64,000 nt of DNA from Paracandidimonas soli (GCF_004342005.1 NZ_SMBX01000001.1:496001-560000); one strand, 5' to 3'. Shown: positions 9,151-18,160, numbered from the stretch's first letter. The notes: generated by a model from the letters alone, not told the origin. Program-made: numbers and translations.

Positions 9151-9282
9151 CGGAAGACTCCTTGTCTTGTGTCATGTCGATCCGTTGTGATCGCTTTGCT
9201 GGCGTTGCGCCATGCCAGCGGCGACACCAGCAGGCGCAGTAGTCAGAGTACAAGGAAATCTCTATCTCGAAGGAAAAAAATT

Positions 9283-9295
9283 CTGATCAAATCAG
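9283..9295. promoter_or_regulatory. Palindrome in the gap upstream of the amidase
   Basis: CTGAT-CAA-ATCAG, a 5-3-5 dyad about 135 bases upstream of the amidase start, within a 258-bp AT-enriched gap (9151-9408) that otherwise shows no gene. It could be an operator, but nothing identifies the protein that would bind it. Confidence 0.3.
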
Positions 9296-9408
9296 TGGTG
9301 TTTCCTTATCATCGATGATCGGTCCATATGTGGGAAAGTGGGCTTCCAATGCGATTTGGCCTTTTTTCTCTGCGGTTCCACTGTGACGCATAGGAGTCAG
9401 TCGGAAAT

Positions 9409-10137
9409 CTACAGTAGCCCGCTCCCGAACTCCCGCACCACGCCATCATCATGCAGCAATTGAGCGCCAACAATACGCGCTCCAGCTACGTTCGAATCGA
9501 ACTGCACGACCAACTCGGCATTCGATAGCGCCACGCTGTACCCCTTATCCTGAACAGACACCGCCCCGCCGGTCAGCACAGCCAATGTTTGCGCTACTTG
9601 TTCAGCGTCGGCCGCAGCGATATGTATCCGATGCAGCGACCGCGCTCCATTGGGATGCTGTTGCAGCGCTTCCTCCCAGACATATTGCGGAGTGAGATGC
9701 TGGCAGAAGTAGACGCGAAGTCCGGCGATGGGCTGGGTGGCGAAGCGCACGGTGTCGAAACGGACTGTTTGCGTCTGTCCATGAAAATCTATCGGACGTT
9801 CCAGATGACTGACAGGATCTGCGTCGAATCCTGCATCGCGCAACCGCTGCTGGTCCCGGGCAGCGTTCTCGCTGCGGAATACCAGCGCATCCAGGCCCAG
9901 CGGCTGGTCGGCGATTTCCTTGCGTCGCGGTGGTTCGCCGGCCGGCCAGCCCAGCAGCTCGATATAAGAGGAATCCAGGACGATCAGCCGGTTGATGGAG
10001 CCCAGATTGTGGACGCCGCGCGCGCCGAGCCGGTAGCCGGCGGCCTCGAAACCGGGAGTGCGGGCATCAATTTCGTCGCGCAGTATGACGACCAGGTGGT
10101 CAAAGGCTGTGCATGTGGGAGCAGGGTTTGCGTTCAA
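9409..10137 (-). CDS. Glyoxalase-like (VOC) domain protein
   Basis: About 242 residues. The N-terminal FDHLVVILRDEIDARTPGFEAAGYRLGARGVHNLGSINRLIV matches the glyoxalase-like domain found in stand-alone VOC proteins. The middle carries SYIELLGWP and the C-terminal half a second, weaker repeat (SLHRIHIAAADAEQVAQTLAVLTGG). No enzyme activity can be assigned. The frame has no ATG start: a TTG at 10137 has GAGAGA just upstream, and another TTG at 10167 overlaps the stop codon of the SDR remnant at 10164-10262, so its translation may depend on that leader. Confidence 0.78.
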   Translation of the reverse strand: MNANPAPTCTAFDHLVVILRDEIDARTPGFEAAGYRLGARGVHNLGSINRLIVLDSSYIELLGWPAGEPPRRKEIADQPLGLDALVFRSENAARDQQRLRDAGFDADPVSHLERPIDFHGQTQTVRFDTVRFATQPIAGLRVYFCQHLTPQYVWEEALQQHPNGARSLHRIHIAAADAEQVAQTLAVLTGGAVSVQDKGYSVALSNAELVVQFDSNVAGARIVGAQLLHDDGVVREFGSGLL

Positions 10138-10163
10138 GGTATCTCTCGCTGGTTTCGGTAATT

Positions 10164-10262
10164 TCAAACGCCACGGCTGACGCCGCCGTCGACGCGGATG
10201 TTCTGGCCGGTGATGTAGCCGGCTCCACCCGCAGTGACAAGAGCGACTTTTTCTATGGACAT
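10164..10262 (-). pseudogene. Internally deleted short-chain dehydrogenase (SDR) remnant, 32 codons
   Basis: The minus strand encodes an open frame from ATG 10262 to TGA 10164. The product MSIEKVALVTAGGAG continues directly into GYITGQNIRVDGGVSRGV. The first half is the N-terminal beta-strand and start of the TGGxxGIG cofactor motif of FabG-type SDRs. The second half is their C-terminal motif (YITGQxxxVDGG). About 210-220 central codons, including the Ser-Tyr-Lys triad, are missing while the frame stays intact. A good ribosome-binding site (AGGAGA) is retained. It ends at the start region of the VOC gene and may now act only as a leader. Confidence 0.85.
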
Positions 10263-10452
10263 TGGAATCTCCTGATGCTTGGTTAAGGGGATTATTCCAT
10301 GTCTGGTATGAAGTTTCGCGCTATAAAAATAAAGTTCGTCCTGATAATACCGATACAGGCCCAGCGTCCCTGAACGGGTGTGGCGGCGGGTGGACGATCA
10401 GCTACGTGATAATTCATGCGGATGGATCAAGGTGGAAATGGAGAGAAATCCC

Positions 10453-11217
10453 ATGGAAGGATGTGAGCAGGTTCAAGCAGCGGTGATGGCCTTGCAGGAG
10501 ATTCTTGGGGATGCGCTCCTGGCCGTGTCCCTTCATGGCTCGGCAGTATCGGAAGGGCTCCGGCCCTACAGCGATATCGACCTGCTCGCGATTGTCGACT
10601 GCAGCATGACCGACGGCCAGCGGCGCGATCTGCTGGCGGCCTTGTTGATGCTTTCCGGACGCTACCCGGCGACACCTGGATCCCCGCGTTGTCTTGAACT
10701 CATCGTATTTCGCCGAGCCGATCTGTTTAGCGCTTCATATCCGGCGCGTGCCGAGTTTGTCTATGGCGAATGGCTGCGGGACGCATTCGAGGCGGGAGAG
10801 CTGCCTGCTCCTGCTTGTGATCCTGAGTACACCCTGCTGCTCGCGCAGGCGCGTCAGCAAGCCGTTTCCCTGTTTGGGCCAAGTCTTTCTGTGTTTTTAC
10901 CTGAAGTGCCGTTCAAGCATGTCCTGCGTGCCATGGGGGATGCGATTCCGATGTTGATGGACGGGCTTCGAGGTGATGAGCGCAATGTGCTGCTCACTCT
11001 TGCCAGAATGTGGTGCACAGCCAGTACAGGAGAATTCGTTACGAAGGATGCCGCGGCGGCCTGGGCGATATCCAAGGTTCCTGAGATGGATGCCGCCATG
11101 CTGGATTACGCATGCAGAGCCTATTTGGGAGGAGTCGCCGACGAATGGGAGGGTCGGTTCGGCGAGGTGCAGCGGCTGGCAGAGTCTTTGCGTGCCCGCA
11201 TCATCGCGCTTTTGTGA
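10453..11217 (+). CDS. aadA: AadA-family aminoglycoside (3'')(9) adenylyltransferase
   Basis: About 254 residues with strong ANT(3'')-type features. The nucleotidyltransferase motif HGSAVSEGLRPYSDIDLLA carries the metal-binding Asp pair, and LELIV has the Glu matching the AadA catalytic base. The C-terminal block GDERNVLLTLARMW with KDAAAAWA and AYLG matches the aminoglycoside-binding helical domain. Such enzymes adenylylate streptomycin and spectinomycin. There is no integron attC site, integrase or insertion sequence beside it, so it looks like a resident chromosomal homologue. ATG 10453 follows GGAGAG; an in-frame ATG at 10438 is the alternative. Whether it gives resistance is untested. 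Confidence 0.9.
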   Translation: MEGCEQVQAAVMALQEILGDALLAVSLHGSAVSEGLRPYSDIDLLAIVDCSMTDGQRRDLLAALLMLSGRYPATPGSPRCLELIVFRRADLFSASYPARAEFVYGEWLRDAFEAGELPAPACDPEYTLLLAQARQQAVSLFGPSLSVFLPEVPFKHVLRAMGDAIPMLMDGLRGDERNVLLTLARMWCTASTGEFVTKDAAAAWAISKVPEMDAAMLDYACRAYLGGVADEWEGRFGEVQRLAESLRARIIALL

Positions 11218-11455
11218 TCGGGGCTTGCTTCCGGCACCCGACAACTGGCTGCGCTGCGAAGTCTCGGTCCGGGCCGGCGAACAGGTCGTTACACAAAGAC
11301 CATTTACATCGAAACGGCATTTCCCATAATCTTTGCTTGCTGCATGTGGCACCTTTGAACAGGGGCGGCGGCGTTGCCACTCCCCCTTGCTCACTCCTTC
11401 AGGCGCCTGCCTGGGGCCAATCCCCGATTTGGCAACACGGAAAAGGAAAGTCGCA

Positions 11456-11866
11456 ATGCCCAGAATGATCTATGTGAATCTGCCGGCCGCGGATATCGCG
11501 GTTTCGACCCGTTTCTACGAAGCCATCGGGTGCCGGAAAAACGAACAATTCAGCGACAATCAGGCATCCAGCATGGTGTGGTCCGACACCATTACATTCC
11601 AGCTGCTGTCCAACGATTATTTCTCCACGTTCACGCCGAAGGCGGTTGCCGATGCGCGCGCGGTGACCGAGGTGCTGCTTGCCTTGCCGCTCGACAGCCG
11701 CGAAGAGGTGGACGATATTGTCGAGACGGCAGTCGCGGCGGGCGGCAAGGCGGATATCCGCGAGCCCATGGACATGGGCTGGATGTACAACCGGACTTTC
11801 GAGGATCCGGACGGCCATGTGTTCGAGGTGCTGTGGATGGACATGGAGGCGATGCTGGCGGCGTGA
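11456..11866 (+). CDS. VOC-family protein (glyoxalase/dioxygenase superfamily)
   Basis: 136 residues, a single-domain pair of beta-alpha-beta-beta-beta modules. The N-terminal MIYVNLPAADIAVSTRFYEAIG and the C-terminal FEDPDGHVFEVLWMD are typical, the latter with the Glu that usually binds metal in this superfamily. Function is unknown; close relatives are simply called VOC or extradiol-dioxygenase-like. The ATG at 11456 has AAAAGGAAAG upstream. The in-frame extension to 11333 lacks family sequence. The gap 11218-11455 contains no other gene that I can support. Confidence 0.85.
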   Translation: MPRMIYVNLPAADIAVSTRFYEAIGCRKNEQFSDNQASSMVWSDTITFQLLSNDYFSTFTPKAVADARAVTEVLLALPLDSREEVDDIVETAVAAGGKADIREPMDMGWMYNRTFEDPDGHVFEVLWMDMEAMLAA

Positions 11867-11956
11867 TCCGCGTGCGCGTATTCGCGCCGATCAGCGATTT
11901 CCAGATGCCGGGCGCCTTGGCTCCCGGCCCGGTACATTGCCCTGCGGGAGGTCGTC

Positions 11957-12874
11957 ATGCGTATCTTGCTGACAGGAGGCACAGGCCTGATAGGCCGCGC
12001 ACTATGCAAGGACTGGCATGCTCAAGGACATGCATTGACTGTCTGGAGCCGCCGTCCGCAACAGGTTCCCGCGCTTTGCAGCGGCGCTCGCGGCATCGCG
12101 TCCCTGGAGGAGCTGAGTGGCGATGAGCTTCCGGATGCGGTGGTCAACCTGGCTGGTGCGCCGATTGCCGATCGGCCCTGGACCGCGCGGCGGCGCAAGC
12201 TGCTGTGGGACAGCCGCGTAACGCTTACGCGCACGCTGGTGGATTGGATCGGAAAGCAGCAAAAGAAACCGGACGTGCTTATCTCGGGATCCGCGGTGGG
12301 CTGGTATGGCGATGGCGGCGATCGCCCGCTGGACGAATCCAGTCCTCAGGTCAAGGAGGATTTCGGCAGCCGCCTGTGCCTGGCATGGGAGCAGGAGGCA
12401 GGGCGCGCCGGGGAGCATGGCGTGCGCGTTGCGTTGTTGCGCACCGCGCCGGTATTGTCTTCCGAGGGCGGCATGCTGGCGAGGCTGCAACGGCCTTTCC
12501 GGCTGGGGCTGGGCGGACGCCTTGGCAATGGCCGGCAGTGGATGCCGTGGATCCATATCGCGGATGAAGTGGGCTTGATCGATCATTTGCTGCGCAGTCC
12601 GGCCTGCAGCGGTCCGTTCAATGCCTGCGCGCCGCAGCCGGTACGCAATGCCGACTTCACCAGGGAGCTGGCGCGCGTATTGCGCAGGCCTGCGATCCTG
12701 CCCGCGCCCGCCTGGGTATTGCGGATGGGCCTGGGCGAAATGTCCGTGCTGCTGTTGGGCGGCCAGAGGCTGGCGCCGCGCCGCACGCTGGAGTCCGGCT
12801 ATGTGTTCCGGCATGAGAATCTGGGCCGGGCCCTGGACGATATCTATCAGCATGGCGGCGGTGGCGAGGTCTGA
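11957..12874 (+). CDS. TIGR01777-family NAD(P)-dependent epimerase (YfcH-like)
   Basis: 305 residues of the extended SDR superfamily. The N-terminal Rossmann motif is MRILLTGGTGLIGRAL, followed by the family blocks VVNLAGAPIADRPWTARRR, LISGSAVGWYG and QWMPWIHIADEVGLIDHLL, and a C-terminal DUF1731-type segment (PAPAWVLRMGLGEMSVLLLGGQRLAPRRTLESGYVFR). The usual length is about 300. The biological substrate of this family is not known. It precedes the ttr operon but a terminator hairpin separates them. Confidence 0.92.
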   Translation: MRILLTGGTGLIGRALCKDWHAQGHALTVWSRRPQQVPALCSGARGIASLEELSGDELPDAVVNLAGAPIADRPWTARRRKLLWDSRVTLTRTLVDWIGKQQKKPDVLISGSAVGWYGDGGDRPLDESSPQVKEDFGSRLCLAWEQEAGRAGEHGVRVALLRTAPVLSSEGGMLARLQRPFRLGLGGRLGNGRQWMPWIHIADEVGLIDHLLRSPACSGPFNACAPQPVRNADFTRELARVLRRPAILPAPAWVLRMGLGEMSVLLLGGQRLAPRRTLESGYVFRHENLGRALDDIYQHGGGGEV

Positions 12875-12927
12875 ATGGACGCCGTCTGCCGGGCACAACA
12901 AGATGCGCAAGGCTGCAGCTTCGCCAT

Positions 12928-12941
12928 TTGACCAATGTCAA
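12928..12941 (+). promoter_or_regulatory. FNR/ANR-like dyad upstream of ttrBCA
   Basis: TTGAC-CAAT-GTCAA, a perfect dyad with the spacing of FNR-family sites (consensus TTGAT-N4-ATCAA); the fifth half-site base differs symmetrically. It lies 54 bases after the epimerase gene and 192 bases before ttrB. Anaerobic control would fit tetrathionate reductase, but no clear -10 element lies at the right distance and a hairpin intervenes. Confidence 0.45.
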
Positions 12942-12988
12942 CGGAAGCCCGGATTGCGTATTTCCCGCGTTTTTCCATCCCCACTCTA

Positions 12989-13013
12989 AAAACCCTTGCG
13001 AAACAAGGGTTTT
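12989..13013 (+). terminator. Terminator-like hairpin before ttrB
   Basis: AAAACCCTTG and CAAGGGTTTT form a 10-bp perfect stem around CGAAA. The T-rich arm ends the stem. It probably terminates the upstream epimerase transcript, or acts as an attenuator if the ttr promoter lies upstream of it. Confidence 0.7.
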
Positions 13014-13132
13014 GCGGTTTGCCCGGCCGCGCTATAGGTAAAACCATCTATTCCCCTTCCATGCGCTGCCAATAGTGCAGCCTTGGCGCGGCCCATATCC
13101 TGACCTTATCCATTGTGGTCAGGAGAATCCAG

Positions 13133-13897
13133 ATGTCATTCCCATGCCGTCCCTCTGTGCGCTCTCGCGAGGACAGGCCCGATGCGGGCCGGCGCATGTT
13201 CCTGCGGGGTATTCCCGTCGTCACGGCCGCCGCCGCGGCCATGCCTGCGCCAGCCATTGCCGGTAATGGCGGAAAGCACCGCTGGGCCATGTTGGTCGAC
13301 ATACGCAAGTGCATAGGCTGCCAGGCCTGTACGGTTGCCTGCATCCAGGAAAATGCTGTTCCCGAAGGCAGCTTCCGCACGGTGGTTTCCACTTACAGCG
13401 TCAGTGTGACGGACTCTGGCCAGCCGGCTGGCACTTACGTGCTGCCGCGCCTTTGCAATCATTGCGACAATCCGCCGTGCGTGCCGGTCTGTCCTGTGGG
13501 GGCGACGTTCAAGCAGGACGACGGCATTGTCGTGGTGGACGGCGATCGCTGCGTCGGCTGCGCCTATTGCGTGCAGGCCTGTCCCTATGATGCGCGTTTC
13601 ATCAACCACGAGACCGGAAAGGCGGACAAATGCACGTTCTGCGCGCATCGGCTGGAGGTCGGCCTGCTGCCGGCATGCGTGGAAACCTGCGTGGGTGGCG
13701 CGCGCATCTTCGGAGATTTGAACGATCCGGACGGCGAGCTGAATCGCCTGCTGGCGGAGAACCGCGAGCACCTGAAGGTCCTGAAGCCGGAAGCGGGCAC
13801 CAGCCCTCAAGTGTTCTACATCGGACTGGACGAATCGTTCCAGGGCAAGGTCGTGGGCGAAGCCGCCCTGTGGAAGCCGCGGCATGCCGCTGTCTGA
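13133..13897 (+). CDS. ttrB: Tetrathionate reductase, iron-sulfur subunit B
   Basis: Electron-transfer subunit of periplasmic tetrathionate reductase, passing electrons from TtrC to TtrA. 254 residues. The N-terminus has a twin-arginine signal (RRMFLRGIPVVTAAAAAMPAPAIA). Four cysteine clusters for four [4Fe-4S] centres are seen: CIGCQACTVAC, CNHCDNPPCVPVC, CVGCAYCVQAC and CTFC with PACVETC. ATG 13133 follows AGGAGA and puts the RR motif near residue 20; an in-frame ATG at 13115 is six codons further up. The gene order B-C-A matches the ttrBCA operons of enteric bacteria. ttrC begins 14 bases after its stop. Confidence 0.92.
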   Translation: MSFPCRPSVRSREDRPDAGRRMFLRGIPVVTAAAAAMPAPAIAGNGGKHRWAMLVDIRKCIGCQACTVACIQENAVPEGSFRTVVSTYSVSVTDSGQPAGTYVLPRLCNHCDNPPCVPVCPVGATFKQDDGIVVVDGDRCVGCAYCVQACPYDARFINHETGKADKCTFCAHRLEVGLLPACVETCVGGARIFGDLNDPDGELNRLLAENREHLKVLKPEAGTSPQVFYIGLDESFQGKVVGEAALWKPRHAAV

Positions 13898-13911
13898 GAT
13901 TGGAGGATGAC

Positions 13912-15000
13912 ATGAATCCGCAAATCGTCGAAACCGTCAATGTCGCGCGCGAGGTAGCGTGGCTGCCATGGGCGGTCCAGTATTTTTTCCTGATCGGAAT
14001 TTCCTACGGCGCTTTTCTGCTGTCCTTGCCCGGTCTGGTATGGCGCAAGCCGCAGTGGAAGAGTATTTCCCACCTGGCGCTGGCCGTTGCGCTGATTTGC
14101 GGCCTGAGCGCTCCCGTGGCCTTGCTGGCCGACCTGCATCAGCCGGGGCGGTTCCTGAACTTCTATCTGCATTTCAATCCGTCTTCCTGGATGGCTTGGG
14201 GAGCATGGTTCATTCCCATCTATGTCGGCGGCCTGCTGTTGTACAGCTGGCTGGCGTGGCGGCCCATGCTGGCGCAGCACGGCAGGGATGGGGGGCGCTA
14301 TGCGCGGCTGGCGGGCCTGCTGGCCTATGGCGGGCATGAAAGCCCCTCGGCGCTGAAGATGGCTGCGCTGATCACGGCGGTGGGCGCGGTGCTGGTGGCG
14401 CTCTATACCGGAGCCGAGGTCATGGTGGTGGCTGCGCGTCCCTTGTGGAATACCCCGTGGCTGCCTGTGCAGTTCGTCGTGACGGCGCTTGCGGGTGCGT
14501 TGGGAATGGTGCTGCTTTTCAACCGCATGCTGTCCTCGCCGGATCGTCGGACGGTGCGGACGGTGTCCCGTCTGCTGGCATGGACGCAGTTGCTGGCGCT
14601 ATTCGTAGGCGCTTCCTGGCTGCTGCTTGGATTAAGCGGATGGTCCGAGGTCCACAGCATGGCGCTCGCGCAGGTTGCGCCGGCGGACAACTGGCGCCTG
14701 CTCGCTGTCTGGGCGGTGCTGGCAACCGTCGTCACATTCCTGCTGGCATGGAAGCGTCCGGGTTCGGGCCTGCTGATCGGCCTGCTGGCGCTGCATTCGA
14801 CCTGGATGATGCGCTGGAGCATTTTCATGGGTGGACAGGAAGTGCCCAAGACCGGCGCGGGCTATTACAGCTACCAGTTGCCGATGGGGCCGGAAGGCTT
14901 GCTGGGGATCATCGGCACGCTGGGGCTGTGGATCTTCCTGTTCATCGCATTGACCTCGCTGCTGCCGCTGAATCGCCTGGCCGGTTCCGAGAGCCACTGA
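13912..15000 (+). CDS. ttrC: Tetrathionate reductase, membrane subunit C (NrfD/PsrC family)
   Basis: Integral membrane quinol dehydrogenase subunit that anchors the complex and passes quinol electrons to TtrB. 362 residues with about nine hydrophobic segments, for example WAVQYFFLIGISYGAFLLSL, LALAVALICGLSAPVALLADL and FVVTALAGALGMVLLF. LHQPGRFLNFYLHF and SWMAWGAWFIPIY are typical of NrfD/PsrC proteins. The ATG at 13912 has GGAGG upstream; the much longer open frame before it overlaps ttrB out of frame and is not coding. ttrA begins 19 bases later. Confidence 0.92.
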   Translation: MNPQIVETVNVAREVAWLPWAVQYFFLIGISYGAFLLSLPGLVWRKPQWKSISHLALAVALICGLSAPVALLADLHQPGRFLNFYLHFNPSSWMAWGAWFIPIYVGGLLLYSWLAWRPMLAQHGRDGGRYARLAGLLAYGGHESPSALKMAALITAVGAVLVALYTGAEVMVVAARPLWNTPWLPVQFVVTALAGALGMVLLFNRMLSSPDRRTVRTVSRLLAWTQLLALFVGASWLLLGLSGWSEVHSMALAQVAPADNWRLLAVWAVLATVVTFLLAWKRPGSGLLIGLLALHSTWMMRWSIFMGGQEVPKTGAGYYSYQLPMGPEGLLGIIGTLGLWIFLFIALTSLLPLNRLAGSESH

Positions 15001-15019
15001 ATTCTGCTGGAGAAACCAT

Positions 15020-18000
15020 ATGAAAATCGAACGAAGGGAATTGATTGCGGCGGGCGGCCTGGCGGCATTCGCCGCGGGCTTTTCGCAGACGCTGGGTCGC
15101 ATGGCCGACAGCGTGGTCGGCAAGTCCACGGGAGAAAAACGCCTGCACGGCCATTCGGCGGAGCCGGAGTACCAGGTGGACGTGGCCACGGGCGAAGTGC
15201 GGCTCAATCCCAACCAGCAGGTCAGCTATACGGGTTGCCTGGGCTGTACGACGCTGTGCGGGGTACGGGTGCGCATCGACAAGAGGACGGGCAATGTGAT
15301 CCGGGTGACGGGCAATCCCTACAATCCGCTGTCGACCGAACCGCACTTGCCCATGAACGTCAGCTTCAAGGAGAGTCTGGCGGCCTTGTCGCGTTATCAG
15401 GACAAGGGACTGGCGGGACGCTCGACCGCCTGCGGCCGGGGCAATGCCGCGCTCGATCAGATCAATTCGCCGTTCCGCGTGCTGACGCCGCTCAAGCGCG
15501 TCGGTCCGCGCAACAGCGGCAAGTGGGAGCCTATCAGTTTCGAGCAGTTGATCGAGGAAGTGGTCGAAGGAGGCGATCTGTTCGGCGAGGGGTATGTGGA
15601 CGGGCTGCGCGCCCTGCGCGATCTGGAAACGCCGATCGATCCCGGCAATCCCGCGCTGGGGCCCAAGGTCAACCAGGTCGGGCATATCGTCAGCGTGAAC
15701 GACGGGCGCGATCTGCTGGGGCGGCGCTTCTGGCAGAACGCCTACGGCACCTTGAATTATGTCGGGCACGGTTCGTACTGCGGCGGTTCCTGGCGCTCGG
15801 GATCCGGAGCGCTGTTCGGCGATCACCGCGGCATGCCGCACGGCAAGCCGGACCTGGCCAATGCCGAGTTCGTGCTGTTCATCGGCACGGCGCCCGGTAA
15901 TGCGGGCAACCCGTTCAAGCGGACCGGGGCCATGCTGGCGCAAGGGCGTGCCGATGGCCGACTGGAATATGTGGTCATCGATCCGGCCCTGACCAATGCG
16001 GACAATCGGGCCGCCGGGGAGCAGGGCCGCTGGGTGCCTATCCGCCCGGGTACGGACGGCGCGCTGCTGCTGGGTATGATGCGCTGGCTGCTGGAAAACG
16101 ATCGCGTCAACCGCGCCTATCTGTCGTATCCGACGCTCAAGGCGGCCCAGGCCCACGGCGAGCCTTCGTTCACGACGGCCAGCTGGCTGGTGGTGACGGA
16201 GCCGGGCCATCCGCGCTACGGCCGCTATTTGCGCGGCTCGATGATGGGCCTGGATATCGGCGATGCCGAGGCGTTCGGCGACAAGGACCCTTATCTGGCC
16301 GTGGACGCGCAAGGCAATATACAGCCTGTCGATGCGATACAGGGCGAAGCCCGGTTGCAGGTGGACATGCAGGTCGACGTCAAGGGGCAGGCGCTGCGCG
16401 TGCGCACGGGCTTCGAGCTGTTGACGGACAGCATACGATCAAAGACGATCGCCGAGTATGCGGATGAATGTGGTATTCCCGTGGAAGTCGTGGAAGGCCT
16501 GGCGGACAAGTTCTCCAGCCACGGCCGCAAGGCATGCGCCGTCGCGCACGGCGGCATGATGTCCGGCTCGGGCTTCTACAACGCCTATTCGGTGGTGACG
16601 CTCAATGCGCTCATCGGCAACCTGAACTGGAAGGGCGGCTTCGTGATGAACGGCGGAGGCTTCCGCGATGCCTCGCCCGGGCCGCGCTATGACCTGGTCA
16701 ATTTCCCGGGCAAGATCCAGCCCAAGGGCATACCATTGGGCCGCAACGTACCTTACGAGCGCACGAATGAGTTTCGCAAGAAGAAGGAGCAGGGGCAGGC
16801 GTATCCCGCGCAGGACGGCTGGTTCCCCGGTGCGCCCGGGCTGGCCACGGAGTGGTTTGCCAGCACGTTCCACGGTTATCCGTACAGTCTGAAGGCGCTC
16901 ATCCTGTGGATGGCGAATCCACTCTACGGAATTCCGGGATTGCGCGAGCGCTTTGGCAAGGACCTGGCGGATCCATCCAAGCTACCGCTCATCATCTCGA
17001 TCGATCCGCTGATCAATGAAAGCAATGCGTTCGCCGACTATATCGTGCCGGATTCCTTGATGTACGAGGGCTGGGGCTGGACCTCCGCCTGGAACGGCGT
17101 GCCGACCAAATCCATGACGGCGCGCTGGCCGGTGATCGAGCCCAGGCAGGCCAAGACTGCTGACGGCCAGCCCGTCAGCATGGAAAGCTTCGTGTTCGCG
17201 CTGGCCAAGGCCATGGATCTGCCAGGCTTCGGCAAGGAAGGCTTGCGTGATGCCGATGGCCGGCCCGTGCCTCTGGAAAAGGCGGAGGACTGGTACTTCC
17301 GCGGCGGCGCGAATATCGCCTATCTGGGCGCCAAGCCGGTGGGGGATGCGACGGACGAGGACATCGCCATGTCCGGCGTGGACAAGCTGCTGCCTGGCTT
17401 GAAAGCTGCGCTGAAGGAAGACGAGTGGCGCAAGGTGGCCATGCTGTACAGCCGCGGCGGCCGCTACGAGCAGCCTTCGGGAGCGCAGGATGCGGAAAAT
17501 CCGCAATGGCAGAACCACCGCTTCAAGGCGTCTCTGTGGGTCTGGAGCGAGCACATCGGCGGAGCGCGCAATGCCGTGACGGGCAAGCATTATCCGGGCT
17601 GCGCATCCTGGAGCCGGCCGGCGTTCCTGGACGGCACGCCGATGCGGGAAGTCTACCCGGAACAGGACTGGCCGTTCCTGCTGATCAGCTTCAAGTCGGC
17701 GCTGCAGAATTCGTACAGTATTGCGACGCGTATCACCGGCCTGCATCCGGAAAACCCGGTGATCGTACATCCGGAGGATGCCGCGCCGCTGGGCCTGAAA
17801 AATGGAAGCAAGGCCCGGTTGCAGACGCCGAACGGCATGATGGAATGTACGGTGTTGGTGCACGCCGGCGTCATGCGCGGCGTCATCGCGGTCGAGCATG
17901 GGTACGGCCATCGCGAGCTTGGCGCGCGCAGTCATGTAATGGGAGACAAGACGCAGCCGGATCGCAGTGATCTGAAGGCGGGGGTCAATTTGAACGACCT

Positions 18001-18103
18001 GGGTATCGTGGACCCGACACGCAGCAGCCGCTCCCCCTGGGTGGACGCCGTCTCCGGCGCGGCGGTGCGCCAGGGCTTGCCGGGACGATTGATGGCCGCG
18101 TAG
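15020..18103 (+). CDS. ttrA: Tetrathionate reductase, molybdopterin catalytic subunit A
   Basis: Periplasmic catalytic subunit that reduces tetrathionate to two thiosulfate. 1027 residues, close to the roughly 1020 of Salmonella TtrA. The twin-arginine signal is ERRELIAAGGLAAFAAGF. A [4Fe-4S] motif begins CLGCTTLCGVRV, with the fourth Cys in STACGRGN. The probable molybdenum-ligating Cys is in GHGSYCGGSWRSG near residue 255. Typical bis-MGD dinucleotide-binding blocks follow, such as VVIDPALTNADNRAA and, near the C-terminus, LHPENPVIVHPEDAAPLGLKNGSKARL. It ends the ttrBCA operon at a strong terminator. Confidence 0.93.
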   Translation: MKIERRELIAAGGLAAFAAGFSQTLGRMADSVVGKSTGEKRLHGHSAEPEYQVDVATGEVRLNPNQQVSYTGCLGCTTLCGVRVRIDKRTGNVIRVTGNPYNPLSTEPHLPMNVSFKESLAALSRYQDKGLAGRSTACGRGNAALDQINSPFRVLTPLKRVGPRNSGKWEPISFEQLIEEVVEGGDLFGEGYVDGLRALRDLETPIDPGNPALGPKVNQVGHIVSVNDGRDLLGRRFWQNAYGTLNYVGHGSYCGGSWRSGSGALFGDHRGMPHGKPDLANAEFVLFIGTAPGNAGNPFKRTGAMLAQGRADGRLEYVVIDPALTNADNRAAGEQGRWVPIRPGTDGALLLGMMRWLLENDRVNRAYLSYPTLKAAQAHGEPSFTTASWLVVTEPGHPRYGRYLRGSMMGLDIGDAEAFGDKDPYLAVDAQGNIQPVDAIQGEARLQVDMQVDVKGQALRVRTGFELLTDSIRSKTIAEYADECGIPVEVVEGLADKFSSHGRKACAVAHGGMMSGSGFYNAYSVVTLNALIGNLNWKGGFVMNGGGFRDASPGPRYDLVNFPGKIQPKGIPLGRNVPYERTNEFRKKKEQGQAYPAQDGWFPGAPGLATEWFASTFHGYPYSLKALILWMANPLYGIPGLRERFGKDLADPSKLPLIISIDPLINESNAFADYIVPDSLMYEGWGWTSAWNGVPTKSMTARWPVIEPRQAKTADGQPVSMESFVFALAKAMDLPGFGKEGLRDADGRPVPLEKAEDWYFRGGANIAYLGAKPVGDATDEDIAMSGVDKLLPGLKAALKEDEWRKVAMLYSRGGRYEQPSGAQDAENPQWQNHRFKASLWVWSEHIGGARNAVTGKHYPGCASWSRPAFLDGTPMREVYPEQDWPFLLISFKSALQNSYSIATRITGLHPENPVIVHPEDAAPLGLKNGSKARLQTPNGMMECTVLVHAGVMRGVIAVEHGYGHRELGARSHVMGDKTQPDRSDLKAGVNLNDLGIVDPTRSSRSPWVDAVSGAAVRQGLPGRLMAA

Positions 18104-18160
18104 TTCCGTGGTGAGTTGCGGGGCGCTGGCTTCCCCCCCGAGCGCTCCGCACTGCCTTTC

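Noticed and set aside
10453-11217. aadA as a recently acquired integron cassette
   Set aside because: No attC-like site, integrase, insertion sequence or shift in base composition was found around it.
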